The notes: a model not told the origin generated them from the letters alone. DNA of 64,000 bases from Kitasatospora atroaurantiaca (GCF_007828955.1 NZ_VIVR01000001.1:6262001-6326000), one strand, 5' to 3'. Positions 30,826 through 40,100 are shown, numbered from the stretch's first letter. A program made the numbers and translations.

Positions 30826-32028
30826 ATGACCACGAGTGCACAGCGCGAGTTCACCTTCCCGCTCTCCCGGCGCGGTGACGTGCTGCCGGAGGAGGCCAAC
30901 CTGCTGCGGGAGAAGCAGCCGGTGGCGAAGGTCCGCACCCTGACGGGCGACGACGCCTGGCTGGTCAGCAGCTACGAGCTGGCCAAGCAGGTGCTGGAGG
31001 ACGAGCGCTTCAGCCTCAAGGACACCGCCAACCCCGGGGTGCCGCGCCAGTACGCGCTGACCATCCCGCCGGAGGTGGTCAACAACATGGGGAACATCAA
31101 CAGCGCCGGGCTGCGCAACGCCGTGATGAAGACCCTGTCGCCGCGCGCGGACAAGGAGTTGGGCGGCTGGCTGGAGGCCGAGGCGCACCGGCTGATCGAC
31201 GGACTGGTCGAGCAGGGCGCGCCCGGCGAGCTGCGGGACGGCTTCACCGAGCCGTACTCGGCCGCACTGCACTGCAAGCTGCTCGGCATCCCCACCGACG
31301 ACTGGCGGCGGCTGATGTCCGGCATCGACATCGCCTTCATCACCAGCCCGGCGACCTTCGAGGGGTCCGCGCCGAACTGGTACAAGGACCTCGCCTACAT
31401 GGTGGAGAAGCTCAACTCCGACCCGGAGCCCACCGAGGGCCTGCTCGGCCGCTTCGCCGAACTGCGCCGCTCGCCGGACGTCTCCGACCAGGTCAGCGAC
31501 GACCTGCTGGCCACCGTCGCGCTCTCGCTCTTCGGTGCGGGCGCCGTCTCCACCTCGGCCTTCCTGCTGCACGCGATCATCGCGCTGGTCCAGCAGCCCG
31601 AGCTGGGCGAGCGGCTGCGGCAGGAGCCCGCGATCATCGGCCGGGCCGTGGACGAGCTGCTGCGGGTCAACCTCTCGATCGGCGACGCGCTGCCCCGGCT
31701 GGCCCTGGCCGACGTCCAGGTCGGCGAGGTGCTGGTCAAGGAAGGCGAGCTGGTGCTGGTGCTGATCGAAGGGGCCAACTACGACCCGGAGGTCTTCCCG
31801 CACCCCGAGAAGATCGACTTCGACCGGACGTCCAACCCGCACCTCGCCTTCGGCGCGGGCCAGCACTTCTGCCCGGCCTCCGCGCTCGGCCGCACCCACG
31901 CCGAGATCGCCCTCCAGGCTCTCGTCGAGCGGCTCCCCGCCCTGCGGCTCGCCCTGCCGGTCGAGCAGCTGGCCTGGCGCCCCGGCTTCATCAAGCGCCT
32001 CCCGGAGCGCCTGCCGGTCATCTGGTAG
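30826..32028 (+). CDS. Cytochrome P450, CYP121 (mycocyclosin synthase)-like
   Basis: A protein of 400 residues. From memory of the M. tuberculosis CYP121 sequence the match is strong along the whole chain: DAWLVSSYELAKQVLEDERF, LTIPPEVVNNMGNI, ALHCKLLGIP, FGAGAVST, GELVLVLIEGANYDPEVFP, HLAFGAGQHFCPASALGR and a C-terminus PERLPVIW. Cys349 is the haem ligand. The I-helix has Ser in place of the usual Thr, as CYP121 does. Residues equivalent to the substrate-contacting Gln385 and Arg386 are Ile389 and Lys390. It lies 34 bases after the CDPS gene and should oxidise its product, by analogy through C-C coupling of two tyrosines. Confidence 0.9.
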   Translation: MTTSAQREFTFPLSRRGDVLPEEANLLREKQPVAKVRTLTGDDAWLVSSYELAKQVLEDERFSLKDTANPGVPRQYALTIPPEVVNNMGNINSAGLRNAVMKTLSPRADKELGGWLEAEAHRLIDGLVEQGAPGELRDGFTEPYSAALHCKLLGIPTDDWRRLMSGIDIAFITSPATFEGSAPNWYKDLAYMVEKLNSDPEPTEGLLGRFAELRRSPDVSDQVSDDLLATVALSLFGAGAVSTSAFLLHAIIALVQQPELGERLRQEPAIIGRAVDELLRVNLSIGDALPRLALADVQVGEVLVKEGELVLVLIEGANYDPEVFPHPEKIDFDRTSNPHLAFGAGQHFCPASALGRTHAEIALQALVERLPALRLALPVEQLAWRPGFIKRLPERLPVIW

Positions 32029-32046
32029 CCGGCTGATCAGCCACAA

Positions 32047-32125
32047 CAGGGGCGCGGGGAACTGCGCGGGATCGGAAGGCAACGGGCCCGCAGCCTCCCG
32101 CTTCGCGCAGTTCCTCGCGCCCCCT
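32047..32125. repeat. Foldback repeat, copy B
   Basis: Arms at 32047-32068 (core GGGGCGCGGGGAACTGCGCG) and 32104-32125 pair with few mismatches. It starts 18 bases after the P450 stop and lies before the stop of the convergent phosphatase gene, as expected for a shared terminator. The rest of the gap to 32221 shows no gene. Confidence 0.75.
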
Positions 32126-32221
32126 GGGCAGTGCAACTGGTCCCGGTGCCCGCTTGGAGGCTCCGCCGGTAGGCCAGGCAGCCGGCCAGCCCCCTGGGAT
32201 ACCCAATCCTGATCGGTGCAC

Positions 32222-33034
32222 CTACTGGTGGAGCCGTCCGGCCAGGATGTCCCTGGTCCGTTCCCAGGTCTCCGGGTCGCAGGCGACCAGCAGGCCGTCC
32301 TCACAGCCCGGCGGGTCGGGTCGGTAGGCGGAGCCGTCGAGACGGGCGGAGACGCCGCCGGACTCGGTGATCAGGAGAGAGCCCGGGGCGTGGTCCCACG
32401 GCAGGGTGCGCCAGTAGAAGATGAACTCCTGGTCGCCGTCGGCGATCTGCGGGTACTCCATGCCGGCCGAGCGCAGGCCTTCGGTGAGGTGGCCGAAGGC
32501 CCGCGCATTGGTCTGCAGGCGGTGGTGCTCGGCCGGGTCGAGGAAGCGGCTCTTCAGGGAGCCGCGCCACTTCTCCGGCGCGTCGTCGGCGGGCGTCCGG
32601 AGCAGTCGGCGCCCGTCGCGCCAGGCGCCGGAGCCCAGCTCGGCCGCGTACGCCGTCCCGGTGACCGGCTGCCAGATCCACGCGGCGACGGTCTGCCCGG
32701 CGCGGACCAGTGAGGCCATCACGGCGAAGTCGGGACGGCCCGCGATGAAGTTCGAGGTGCCGTCCACCGGGTCGACCAGCCAGCAGGCCGGTTCGGAGTG
32801 CAGGGCCAGGGCGAGGGCCGGGTCGGCGGCCACCGCCTCCTCGCCCACCACGGGCACGGGGAGCAGCTCGCGCAGCCGGCGGGTGATGATCACCTCGGCC
32901 TCCCGGTCGGCGATGGTGACCACCTCGCCGGGCGCCTTCTCCATCACCTCACCGGCGGCCAGTGCCCGGAAGCGCGGCTCGACCACCTCGGCCGAGGCCT
33001 CGGCGAGGATCTCCGCCACCTTCTCCATCAGCAC
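32222..33034 (-). CDS. Inositol monophosphatase family phosphatase
   Basis: A protein of 270 residues from GTG, with AAGGGAG seven bases upstream. The metal-binding motifs are VGEEA, WLVDPVDGTSNF (DPxDGT) and WDHAPGSLLITESGG (WDxxxGxxLxxEAGG). These define Mg-dependent phosphatases acting on inositol phosphate, histidinol phosphate, fructose bisphosphate or PAP. The exact substrate is unclear. It is 69 bases after the siderophore operon on the same strand, so it could be a tail gene of that operon, though it has its own ribosome-binding site and no known place in siderophore synthesis. Confidence 0.85.
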   Translation of the reverse strand: MLMEKVAEILAEASAEVVEPRFRALAAGEVMEKAPGEVVTIADREAEVIITRRLRELLPVPVVGEEAVAADPALALALHSEPACWLVDPVDGTSNFIAGRPDFAVMASLVRAGQTVAAWIWQPVTGTAYAAELGSGAWRDGRRLLRTPADDAPEKWRGSLKSRFLDPAEHHRLQTNARAFGHLTEGLRSAGMEYPQIADGDQEFIFYWRTLPWDHAPGSLLITESGGVSARLDGSAYRPDPPGCEDGLLVACDPETWERTRDILAGRLHQ

Positions 33035-33103
33035 GTGCGCGCTCCCTTCGCTGGTACCACTCTCGCACGCCGGTGCGGTCGCGACCTGCGGCGGGCCCGG
33101 CGC

Positions 33104-34288
33104 TCAGCCCTCGTCCGCGTCCAGGAAGTGGAAGGCAGGACGAGGATGCATCAGGAACTCGTGGTGCGAGATGTTCCACGCGTAGGCCCCCGCCATCGCG
33201 AAGACCACCCGGTCCGCGGCCCGCAGCCGGTCCACCGGGGCCTGGTGCGCGAGCACGTCCTTCGGGGTGCACAGCTGCCCGGACAGCGTCACCCGGCCGG
33301 TGGTGACGGCAGGCCGCGGCCAGGGGTGCGGCCAGTCGGCGACGGGGGTGACGGCGAAGGGCTGGTCGTGTCCCCGGGTGGCCGGTGTGCGCAGATGGTG
33401 GGTGCCGCCGCGGAGCACGGCGAAGTCCTCACCGTGGCTCTGCTTCACGTCCAGCACTTCGGTCGCGTACCAGCCGCAGTACGCGGTCAGGGCACGCCCC
33501 GGCTCGATCCGCAGGGTGAGGCCGGGGTGGCGGTCCAGCAGCGCCCGGAGGCCGGTGCCGAAGGCCGTCCAGTCGAAGCGGGCGTCCGGGTCCCGGTAGT
33601 CGACGGCCATCCCGCCGCCCACGTTGACCTCGGTGAACTCGACGCCGTGCGCGGCGGCCAGCTCCATCGACCACTCGACCACCTGCTCGGCCACCGCCAG
33701 CTGAGCGCTCGCGGCCAGCCCGCTGGCCAGATGGGCGTGGATGCCGCGCAGCCGCAGCCGCTCGTACCCGGGCTCGGCGAGCAGCCGCAGGCAGTCCGCC
33801 ACCCTGGCGGGGTCGAGGCCGAACGGGGTCGGCCGCCCGCCCATCGCCAGCGCGACGGAGTCCAGGGAGCCGGAGGCGACCGGCAGGTTGGCCCGGAGCA
33901 GCACGTCCACCGGTCCATTGGCCAGTTCCGCGAGCATCCGAAGCTCGTGCTCGCTCTCGACATGCCAGCGGTGGACACCGAGGCGGAGCGCGTCGGCGAT
34001 CTCGGCGGGCGTCTTGCCCGGCCCGCCGAACGCCAGCGGGGCATCTGGGACGCCTGCCCGGACATGCGCCAACTCGCCACCGGAGGACACCTCGTAGCCG
34101 TCCACGGAGCCGCGAAGCGCAGCCAGGATCCGTGACTCCGGGTTGGCCTTCGCCGCGTAGTACAGCTCGACCCGCTCGGGCAGCGCGGCCCGGACGGCCG
34201 CCACGTGTTCCCGCAGGGCGGCGAGATCGTAGATGTAGGACGGCAGATGATCGGACGTCAGCGATTCGACGTGACGGGAGAGGCTCAT
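33104..34288 (-). CDS. Type III PLP-dependent decarboxylase of siderophore synthesis (PvsE/SbnH-like)
   Basis: A protein of 394 residues in the diaminopimelate/ornithine decarboxylase fold. The PLP lysine is Lys47 in LYYAAKANPES. Further motifs are EVSSGGELAHVRAG, FTEVNVGGGMAVDYRDP and a C-terminal GQLCTPKDVLA with the active-site cysteine, ending in AYAWNISHHEF. In vibrioferrin (PvsE) and staphyloferrin B (SbnH) synthesis, such enzymes decarboxylate an amino acid already linked to citrate. It is the last gene of the block, overlaps the NIS synthetase gene by ATGA, and sits in the same fifth place as pvsE. Substrate not proven. Confidence 0.85.
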   Translation of the reverse strand: MSLSRHVESLTSDHLPSYIYDLAALREHVAAVRAALPERVELYYAAKANPESRILAALRGSVDGYEVSSGGELAHVRAGVPDAPLAFGGPGKTPAEIADALRLGVHRWHVESEHELRMLAELANGPVDVLLRANLPVASGSLDSVALAMGGRPTPFGLDPARVADCLRLLAEPGYERLRLRGIHAHLASGLAASAQLAVAEQVVEWSMELAAAHGVEFTEVNVGGGMAVDYRDPDARFDWTAFGTGLRALLDRHPGLTLRIEPGRALTAYCGWYATEVLDVKQSHGEDFAVLRGGTHHLRTPATRGHDQPFAVTPVADWPHPWPRPAVTTGRVTLSGQLCTPKDVLAHQAPVDRLRAADRVVFAMAGAYAWNISHHEFLMHPRPAFHFLDADEG

Positions 34289-36009
34289 CGGGCACCCCAG
34301 CTGCGCCCGGCCTCGGCCAGGACGTCCGCGGCGAGCGGGGACGGCAGCCGGACGTAGCCGGCCGCGCGGTCGGCCTTGCGCTCCCACCGGGTGAGCAGGT
34401 TGGCCTTGGCGGGCAGCGGGACTCCGGCCAGCAGGGCGTTCAGTCGCGGTGCCCGGCCGTACGCGTCCGCGTGCTCCTCCAGCACCGACCGCACCTCCTC
34501 CCACAGCGCGGCCTCCAGCGAGGGGTGCTGGTCGGCCAGCGCCGCCAGCAGCTCCGAGACGTGGTTGACCAGCAGGCAGTAGACCACCCGGTCCCAGCCG
34601 CGCTGCGCGTCGTAGGCCATCGGGGCGGCCACCTCGGGCGGCAGGCGGTCCAGCAGCGCGGCGTTCCGCTCGGGGAGGAGCTTGGTGCCCTCCAGGTCGC
34701 GGAAGAGCACCTGTGCGGGCCGGCCGGCGGAGTCCACCGCGAGCACCACGTTCTGCAGGTGCGGCTCCAGCACCACCCCGTGGTCGAAGTAGGCGGCCAG
34801 CACCGGTGGCACCAGCAGCCGCAGGTACGCCGCCCACCACGCGCGGGCCTCCTGCGGACCCGCACCGTCCAGCAGTGCGGAGATGTGCGCGGAGCTGGTC
34901 GGGTACTCGTCGGCGACCGCCGCCGCCAGCAGCGGGGTCACCCCGGGCTTCAGCACCCCGTCCAGCCCCTCGCGGACGATCAGGCCGAAGCCCTCGAAGA
35001 GAGACGTGTCCGGAAGGCCGTCGGCTCCGGGCAGCGCCAGCGTGCGGAAGGCCGGCTCGCGCAGCATCGCCGCGTCGGGGAAGCGTCCGGCCAGCTCGGC
35101 CAGCGGTTCGGCCAGCAGGCGGGTCAGTGTGACGGCCCCGGTCAGCTCGTACGCGGCGTTCTTGCGCAGGCAGTTGGTGATCCGGACGTTCAGGCTGAAC
35201 TTCAGGAACGCGCCGGCGCCGTACAGCGTGCGCACGGAGGCGGTCGGCGTGAACGGGACGCCGCCGAGCCCCAGGTCCAGCACGTCCCCACGCTCCAGCG
35301 CGGCCTGCAACAGCGGGTTGTCACGTAGCAGTTCGTACTGCCAGGGGTGAGCGGGCAGCAACCGGTACCCGTCCGGCACGGCGGCGAGCCCGTCGAGGAG
35401 GGCGAGGGCGGCCGGATCGGTGGTGTCCTCGGCGATCAGTTCGCTGCGTACGGCGAGGTGGCGCAGCCGGAACGCCGCGCGGGCCTCCGGCGCGTACGCC
35501 GTCCACGCGTCCCGGCCGGCCGAACGGGCCTTGGGGGCCGGATGGAAGCGGTGGCCGAAGAGCAGGGCCTGCTCCGACTCCAGGTACCGGTCCCGGCCGG
35601 CCTCCGGGCGGTCGGCGAGAGCGGCCGCGACGCCGTCGTGACTGGACGCCAGCTGGGTCAGGAACTCCTCGTTGCCCAGACCGCTGCGCAGGGTCAGCTC
35701 GGCCTGGACGTGCTCGGCCAGCTCGCGCCAGCTCAACTCCTCCCATCCGGTGGCCCGTTCCTCGAAGACCGGGCCGGTGAAGCGGTGCGCTCCGGTCAGC
35801 GAGGTGCGGCGCAGGGCGATCCGCAGGACGACGCCGCGCCTGGGCAGACGCAGGTGCAGCCTGCCGTCCGCGACGGCGGTCTGGTGCTCGGGGCCGGAGA
35901 CCTCGCGCAGCAGGCAGTTGAGCAGGGTGTGGGCGACGGCGTGGTCGGCGGTGGGGAGCTCGGTGGGCGCGGAGCTCATCGGATGGCGGGCGTCGAGACG
36001 AGAGGGCAT
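34285..36009 (-). CDS. NIS siderophore synthetase, IucA/IucC family (PvsD position)
   Basis: A protein of 574 residues. The IucA/IucC signatures are LLPAHPWQYELL, ASVRTLYGAGAFLKFSLNVR and ITNCLRKNAAYELTG, and near the end VVLEPHLQNVVLAVD with FRDLEGTKLLPE. These form the ATP- and carboxylate-binding palm. Such enzymes adenylate citrate (or an amide of it) and join it to an amine or alcohol. The start ATG shares one base with the stop of the exporter gene. The gene order ATP-grasp, NIS, MFS, NIS, decarboxylase equals pvsA to pvsE, putting this in the pvsD place. Confidence 0.9.
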   Translation of the reverse strand: MPSRLDARHPMSSAPTELPTADHAVAHTLLNCLLREVSGPEHQTAVADGRLHLRLPRRGVVLRIALRRTSLTGAHRFTGPVFEERATGWEELSWRELAEHVQAELTLRSGLGNEEFLTQLASSHDGVAAALADRPEAGRDRYLESEQALLFGHRFHPAPKARSAGRDAWTAYAPEARAAFRLRHLAVRSELIAEDTTDPAALALLDGLAAVPDGYRLLPAHPWQYELLRDNPLLQAALERGDVLDLGLGGVPFTPTASVRTLYGAGAFLKFSLNVRITNCLRKNAAYELTGAVTLTRLLAEPLAELAGRFPDAAMLREPAFRTLALPGADGLPDTSLFEGFGLIVREGLDGVLKPGVTPLLAAAVADEYPTSSAHISALLDGAGPQEARAWWAAYLRLLVPPVLAAYFDHGVVLEPHLQNVVLAVDSAGRPAQVLFRDLEGTKLLPERNAALLDRLPPEVAAPMAYDAQRGWDRVVYCLLVNHVSELLAALADQHPSLEAALWEEVRSVLEEHADAYGRAPRLNALLAGVPLPAKANLLTRWERKADRAAGYVRLPSPLAADVLAEAGRSWGAR

Positions 36010-37196
36010 CAGTTGCTCCAACGGGAGAGGAGTACGAGCGCGGCTGCGGCCAGCGCGGTGACGGTGCCGGTGAGCACGGGAGCGGTGGGGCCGAAGGCAC
36101 TGTTCACCAGCGCGGCCACCGCTCCGGCGGCGACGGCACCGCTCTTGGAGACGAATTCGAGAGCGCCGAACATCCGGCCGGGGGCCCGGCCGCGGGCGGC
36201 CTCGGCGGCCAGCACGGAGAGGCAGACCAGGCCGAGGGTGAGGCCGGCGCCGAGCAGCAGCCGGGCCAGCGTGAAGGCGGCCAGGGAGTGGGCGAGACCG
36301 TGCCCGGCGAGGCCGAGAGCGACGAAGCCGAAGCCGAGTGCGATGCCCGTCCTGGGCCTGGCCAGGAAGACGGTGTGCACGCGGCCGGCGAACAGCAGGT
36401 AGCACAGGTGGGGGAGGGCGAAGAGCACGCCCGAGGCGGTGCCGGAGATGCCCGGCAGTCGCTGCTCGACCAGGGCGATCAGATAGGGGAAGGAGATGAT
36501 GGTGGAGAAGACGAACGCGAACTCGAAGGCGTAGAGCAGCCGGAGCGAGCCGGGTGCGGGTGCGCTATCGGCACTCTCGGGGGCGCGGACCGGTGGACGG
36601 TCGGGCTCGGGCAGCAGGGCCAGCAGGCCGGCGGCGGCCAGCGGCAGGACGGCCATCAGCAGGTACTGCCGGTGCGGCGGGATCCACGGGGACAGCGAGC
36701 CGACCAGGATCGGCGCGGCGACCAGCGAGGCGCGGGCGCCGCCCTGCATCAGGGTGAGCGCCTTCGACAGCTGCGGGCCTTCCAGGGCGGCCGCAAGGTA
36801 GCCGTTGGTGGCGGCGAAGGTGCCGCCGAGGAAGCCCTGCAGCATCAGTGCGACGGTGAAGGCGGCCAGGCTCTCGGCCGCCCCGGCGAGCAGGAAGGAG
36901 ACGGTCAGGCCGAGTTGGGCTCGCAGCAGCAGCCGTTTACGGCCGAAGCGGTCGGCGAGCCGGCCCCACAGCGGTGCGCCGAGTGCGCTGAACACGGTGG
37001 GCACGATGTAGAGCACCCCGGCCCAGTCCCCGTTCGCGTCGCCCAGGCCGGGCAGGATCGCGGTCAGATAGGGCGGGAGCCCCAGGGCAGCGAACGAGGC
37101 CACGAAGTAGCAGGCGGCGACGGCGTGCACCTGGCGCCGGGCGAGCCCGCCCGGTGCGGGGGCAGTCAGCGGCCGCTCCGGGGCCTCGGCGCTCAC
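36009..37196 (-). CDS. MFS transporter, probable siderophore exporter (PvsC/SbnD position)
   Basis: A protein of 395 residues from GTG with twelve predicted membrane segments. The loop between segments 2 and 3 reads GRLADRFGRKRLLLRAQLG, the MFS signature. It overlaps both neighbours (GTGA with the upstream NIS gene and one base with the downstream one), so it is certainly part of the siderophore operon. In pvs, sbn and sfa clusters an MFS pump of this kind exports the finished siderophore. Confidence 0.9.
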   Translation of the reverse strand: MSAEAPERPLTAPAPGGLARRQVHAVAACYFVASFAALGLPPYLTAILPGLGDANGDWAGVLYIVPTVFSALGAPLWGRLADRFGRKRLLLRAQLGLTVSFLLAGAAESLAAFTVALMLQGFLGGTFAATNGYLAAALEGPQLSKALTLMQGGARASLVAAPILVGSLSPWIPPHRQYLLMAVLPLAAAGLLALLPEPDRPPVRAPESADSAPAPGSLRLLYAFEFAFVFSTIISFPYLIALVEQRLPGISGTASGVLFALPHLCYLLFAGRVHTVFLARPRTGIALGFGFVALGLAGHGLAHSLAAFTLARLLLGAGLTLGLVCLSVLAAEAARGRAPGRMFGALEFVSKSGAVAAGAVAALVNSAFGPTAPVLTGTVTALAAAALVLLSRWSN

Positions 37197-38875
37197 CGCG
37201 GCACCCCGGGCTGCCGTAGATAGTTCGGTCCGGTGGTGTAGTGCTTGTTGATGTCGGCGGCGCCGGAGCGCTCCTTGCTGAGCAGGGACCCGGCGGTGAC
37301 CATGGCCTTCACGGGGAGTCGGTCGGCGTCCAGCAGCGCTCTGCGCAGCGGGTCGCCGTCCGGGCCGAGCCGGTCGATGGCCGTGCCGAGCCTGGTACGC
37401 AGCAGCCCCAGGGTCTCGGCCAGCGGCGCGCGGCCGTGCGCGGCCAGGGCGAAGGCGAGCGAGGCCGTGCAGAGATGGCCGGTGATGGTCGTGAAGAGGT
37501 CGGTGAGGGCGCGGTCGCCCTCCCCGAACGTCCGCGGGTCGTCGAACTCGCCCTGGAAACACGAGAGTTCCTTGAGCCGGGCGGGGTTGATCCGGGGCCC
37601 GTCGTTGTCCTTGTACAGCAGGCGCAGCCTGGTCCGGCCCGCGACCCGGTCCAGCACCAGCGAGGTGTTCTGCTGGTGCGACTCCAGCGCGATCCCGTAC
37701 CCGAAGAGCGTGGTCTGCCAGTCGAGCAGCAGGTCGAGGAGCTCCTCGTACAGCCGCACGGGGGAGCCGTCGTAGAAGCGGTCCGCGAGGTGGTCGATCA
37801 CCAGGCGCCCGCCGGGTGCGGTGGCCGGCAGGGCGGCCAGCGGTACCGTCACGGCGTCCTGGAGACCGGCGGGGTAGCGGCGGGCCAGGACGGCCAGCAG
37901 CTCGTGGCCGGCATGGGCGTAGCACTGCTCGTCGGCGAGCAGCACGCGCTCGGCGAAGCGCGGTTCGCGGGCGATCACGGCCTCCAGCAGACGCTGGCCG
38001 GCGGCGCCGTCCACGAGTGTGCCGGGCTTGATGGTGCGGCGGTTGCGCAGGCCGAGCGTGGCGGTGGCCAGCGGCAGTTTCAGGTGGCAGGACGGGTCCT
38101 GGACGACGGCGACGGTACGCATCGACAGCGTCGGCACCACCTCCAGGTACGGCCGCTCGGCCAGGACCGCGCCCGGCAGTGCGTCCAGCGCCGCCCGGGC
38201 CGTCAGCGGGTGCACCGGGATGGTGAGACGCGGCCCCTTCAGCCCGCCGAGCCCGAGCTGGTCCACCGTCGGCCACCAGGTGGGCAGCGGCGCGATGCCG
38301 TGAACGGTGAGCGCATCCTCCGGTACGGCGAGCCAGCGGAGCTCGAAGGAGGGGTGGAACTCCGGTGCGTACGCCCGCAGCTGCCCGTCGTCGAGCCCGG
38401 ACCGGCCGCGCGCCGTCGGGTACACGGGGTGGTCCAGGTAGGCCGCGAGCGCGTCGAAGGCGAGGCTGCCGCCGAGGCCGGTCCAGTCGGCCGGGTCGTC
38501 GCCGTAGCACTTGGCGAGCGCGCTGTGCACCTCGTCCTGTGCGGCGGCGTGCAGCCTCATGGTGGTCAGGGTCTGGTGGCACTCCTCGGCGAACGCGGCG
38601 TACCCGGCGCGGTCCTCGGGGTCGGCAAGCTCTCCCAACCTGCCCAGGATCTCGGAGAGTTCGGTGACCTGGGTGCCCTCCACCTCCAGCAGGGGCAACC
38701 GGGCGGTGTACTCGCTCTGGAAGCCGTCCGCGGTCACCGGCACGGCCAGAGTCCCGGTGCGCAGCCAGGTGCCGTCCGAGCGCTGCGCGGGCACGCTCGT
38801 GGTGCGCAGTCCGAGCACGTCCTCGCGCAGCAGCGCGCCCAGCACCCGGAGGGTCAACTCCTCTGCCACGTTCAC
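37193..38875 (-). CDS. NIS siderophore synthetase, IucA/IucC family (PvsB position)
   Basis: A protein of 560 residues from GTG, with GGGAG eight bases upstream. Motifs are IPVHPLTARAALDALPGAVL, PTLSMRTVAVVQDPSCHLKL and LKLPLATATLGLRNRRTIKP, then ALESHQQNTSLVLDRVAG and LLYKDNDGPRINPA. The N-terminal half differs from the other NIS gene of the operon, so the two enzymes probably act at different steps. It overlaps the ATP-grasp gene by GTGA and the MFS gene by GTGA. The final product is unknown. Confidence 0.9.
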   Translation of the reverse strand: MNVAEELTLRVLGALLREDVLGLRTTSVPAQRSDGTWLRTGTLAVPVTADGFQSEYTARLPLLEVEGTQVTELSEILGRLGELADPEDRAGYAAFAEECHQTLTTMRLHAAAQDEVHSALAKCYGDDPADWTGLGGSLAFDALAAYLDHPVYPTARGRSGLDDGQLRAYAPEFHPSFELRWLAVPEDALTVHGIAPLPTWWPTVDQLGLGGLKGPRLTIPVHPLTARAALDALPGAVLAERPYLEVVPTLSMRTVAVVQDPSCHLKLPLATATLGLRNRRTIKPGTLVDGAAGQRLLEAVIAREPRFAERVLLADEQCYAHAGHELLAVLARRYPAGLQDAVTVPLAALPATAPGGRLVIDHLADRFYDGSPVRLYEELLDLLLDWQTTLFGYGIALESHQQNTSLVLDRVAGRTRLRLLYKDNDGPRINPARLKELSCFQGEFDDPRTFGEGDRALTDLFTTITGHLCTASLAFALAAHGRAPLAETLGLLRTRLGTAIDRLGPDGDPLRRALLDADRLPVKAMVTAGSLLSKERSGAADINKHYTTGPNYLRQPGVPR

Positions 38876-40068
38876 GGTGTGATCTCCCAGGTGTTGGACG
38901 CGATGAACTCCGCCACGGCCCGGTCCACGGCCTGCTGGTCCTGGCCGACCGCCCAGATCACGCCGAGGTAGTCGCGGTTGGTGCGGTACAGCTCGTGCCG
39001 CTCGCCGATCGCCCGCACCGGCCGGTACGCCAGCCGTACGCCGTCGGCGTCCTGGTCGTACGGGCCGGGAGCCGCCGTGAGGATGCCGGCCCGGTCGGCG
39101 CAGACCGCCTCGTTGCGGGCTCGCAGGTCGCTGCGCGCGCCGAGGTCGGCGGGCAGTGGCTGCCCGAGGTGGGCACGGAGGACGTGCTCGAAGTACGGGA
39201 TCTCCAGGATCTCGGCCAGCATCAGGTCGCACTGGTCGCCGATGGCACGGTAGTTGACCTCGATGATCCTGGCCCGGCCGTCGGGCTGGACGACGAACTC
39301 GGTGTGGCAGGCGCCGAGGCCGACGCCGATCGCGTCCAGCTGCGCGAGCACCTGGTCGACGACGGGCTCCGGGTGGGCCGGGACGAACTCCAGCACCTCC
39401 TCGATGAAGTGCGGCGGCGGTGAGAGCCGGGTGTGGAAGCCCCCGAGCACATGCCGGATCCGGCCGTCCCCGAGCGTCTCCAGGGTGTACAGCTCGCCCG
39501 CGAGGAACTCCTCGACCACCAGTGCCGCGTCGGGGCGGCGGTGCTGGATCTCCTTGCAGCGCAGCGCGAGTTCGGCCGCGTCCGAGACCAGGGCGACGTC
39601 CTCGCTGGCCACGCCCTCGCGGGGCTTGACCACGCACGGGAAGGGCGCGTCGAGTACGGCGGCGTCCTGCTCGGGGGCGAGCTCGGCCGACCAGACGGCG
39701 TCCAGACCCGCGGCGGTGAGGTGCCGGCGGAACTCGGCCTTGTTCTTGGCCCGCAGTGCGGCCTTCCAGTCCTTGGCGGGGAGGCCGAAGTACTCGGCGG
39801 CCAGGGCGGTCTGGCTCTGGAGGTGGTCGCTGTTGCTGAACACCGCGTCGGGGGAGTGGTGCCGGGAGATCAGCCCGATCACCTCGCGGTGGTCGCGGAC
39901 CTCGCACTCCAGGACCTCGGGCGCGAAGTCCAGCCCGGCGTAGGCGTGTCGGTGGGCGTCGACGGAGTCGGTGAGGACGGTGACCGCCAGCCCGAGTCTC
40001 GCCGCGGCGGGCAGGAAGCCCTGGGTGACGGAGTCGGTGGGGTTGAGGGCGAGCAGGTACAGCCGCAC
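38872..40068 (-). CDS. ATP-grasp ligase of siderophore synthesis (PvsA position)
   Basis: A protein of 398 residues from GTG, with AGAGGA upstream. After an N-terminal Rossmann-like part (YLLALNPTDSVTQGFLPAAA), the ATP-grasp core reads PFPCVVKPREGVASEDVALV, VVEEFLAGELYTLETLGDG and RIIEVNYRAIGDQCDLML, the last holding the Mg-binding Glu-x-Asn. Such ligases form amide bonds via acyl phosphate. In vibrioferrin synthesis PvsA is the ATP-grasp enzyme of the pathway. It is the first biosynthetic gene of the block and lies 63 bases after the binding-lipoprotein gene. Confidence 0.85.
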   Translation of the reverse strand: MRLYLLALNPTDSVTQGFLPAAARLGLAVTVLTDSVDAHRHAYAGLDFAPEVLECEVRDHREVIGLISRHHSPDAVFSNSDHLQSQTALAAEYFGLPAKDWKAALRAKNKAEFRRHLTAAGLDAVWSAELAPEQDAAVLDAPFPCVVKPREGVASEDVALVSDAAELALRCKEIQHRRPDAALVVEEFLAGELYTLETLGDGRIRHVLGGFHTRLSPPPHFIEEVLEFVPAHPEPVVDQVLAQLDAIGVGLGACHTEFVVQPDGRARIIEVNYRAIGDQCDLMLAEILEIPYFEHVLRAHLGQPLPADLGARSDLRARNEAVCADRAGILTAAPGPYDQDADGVRLAYRPVRAIGERHELYRTNRDYLGVIWAVGQDQQAVDRAVAEFIASNTWEITP

Positions 40069-40100
40069 GGTGAGTCCTCTCTGGGCTGTGGGGAGCGGAA

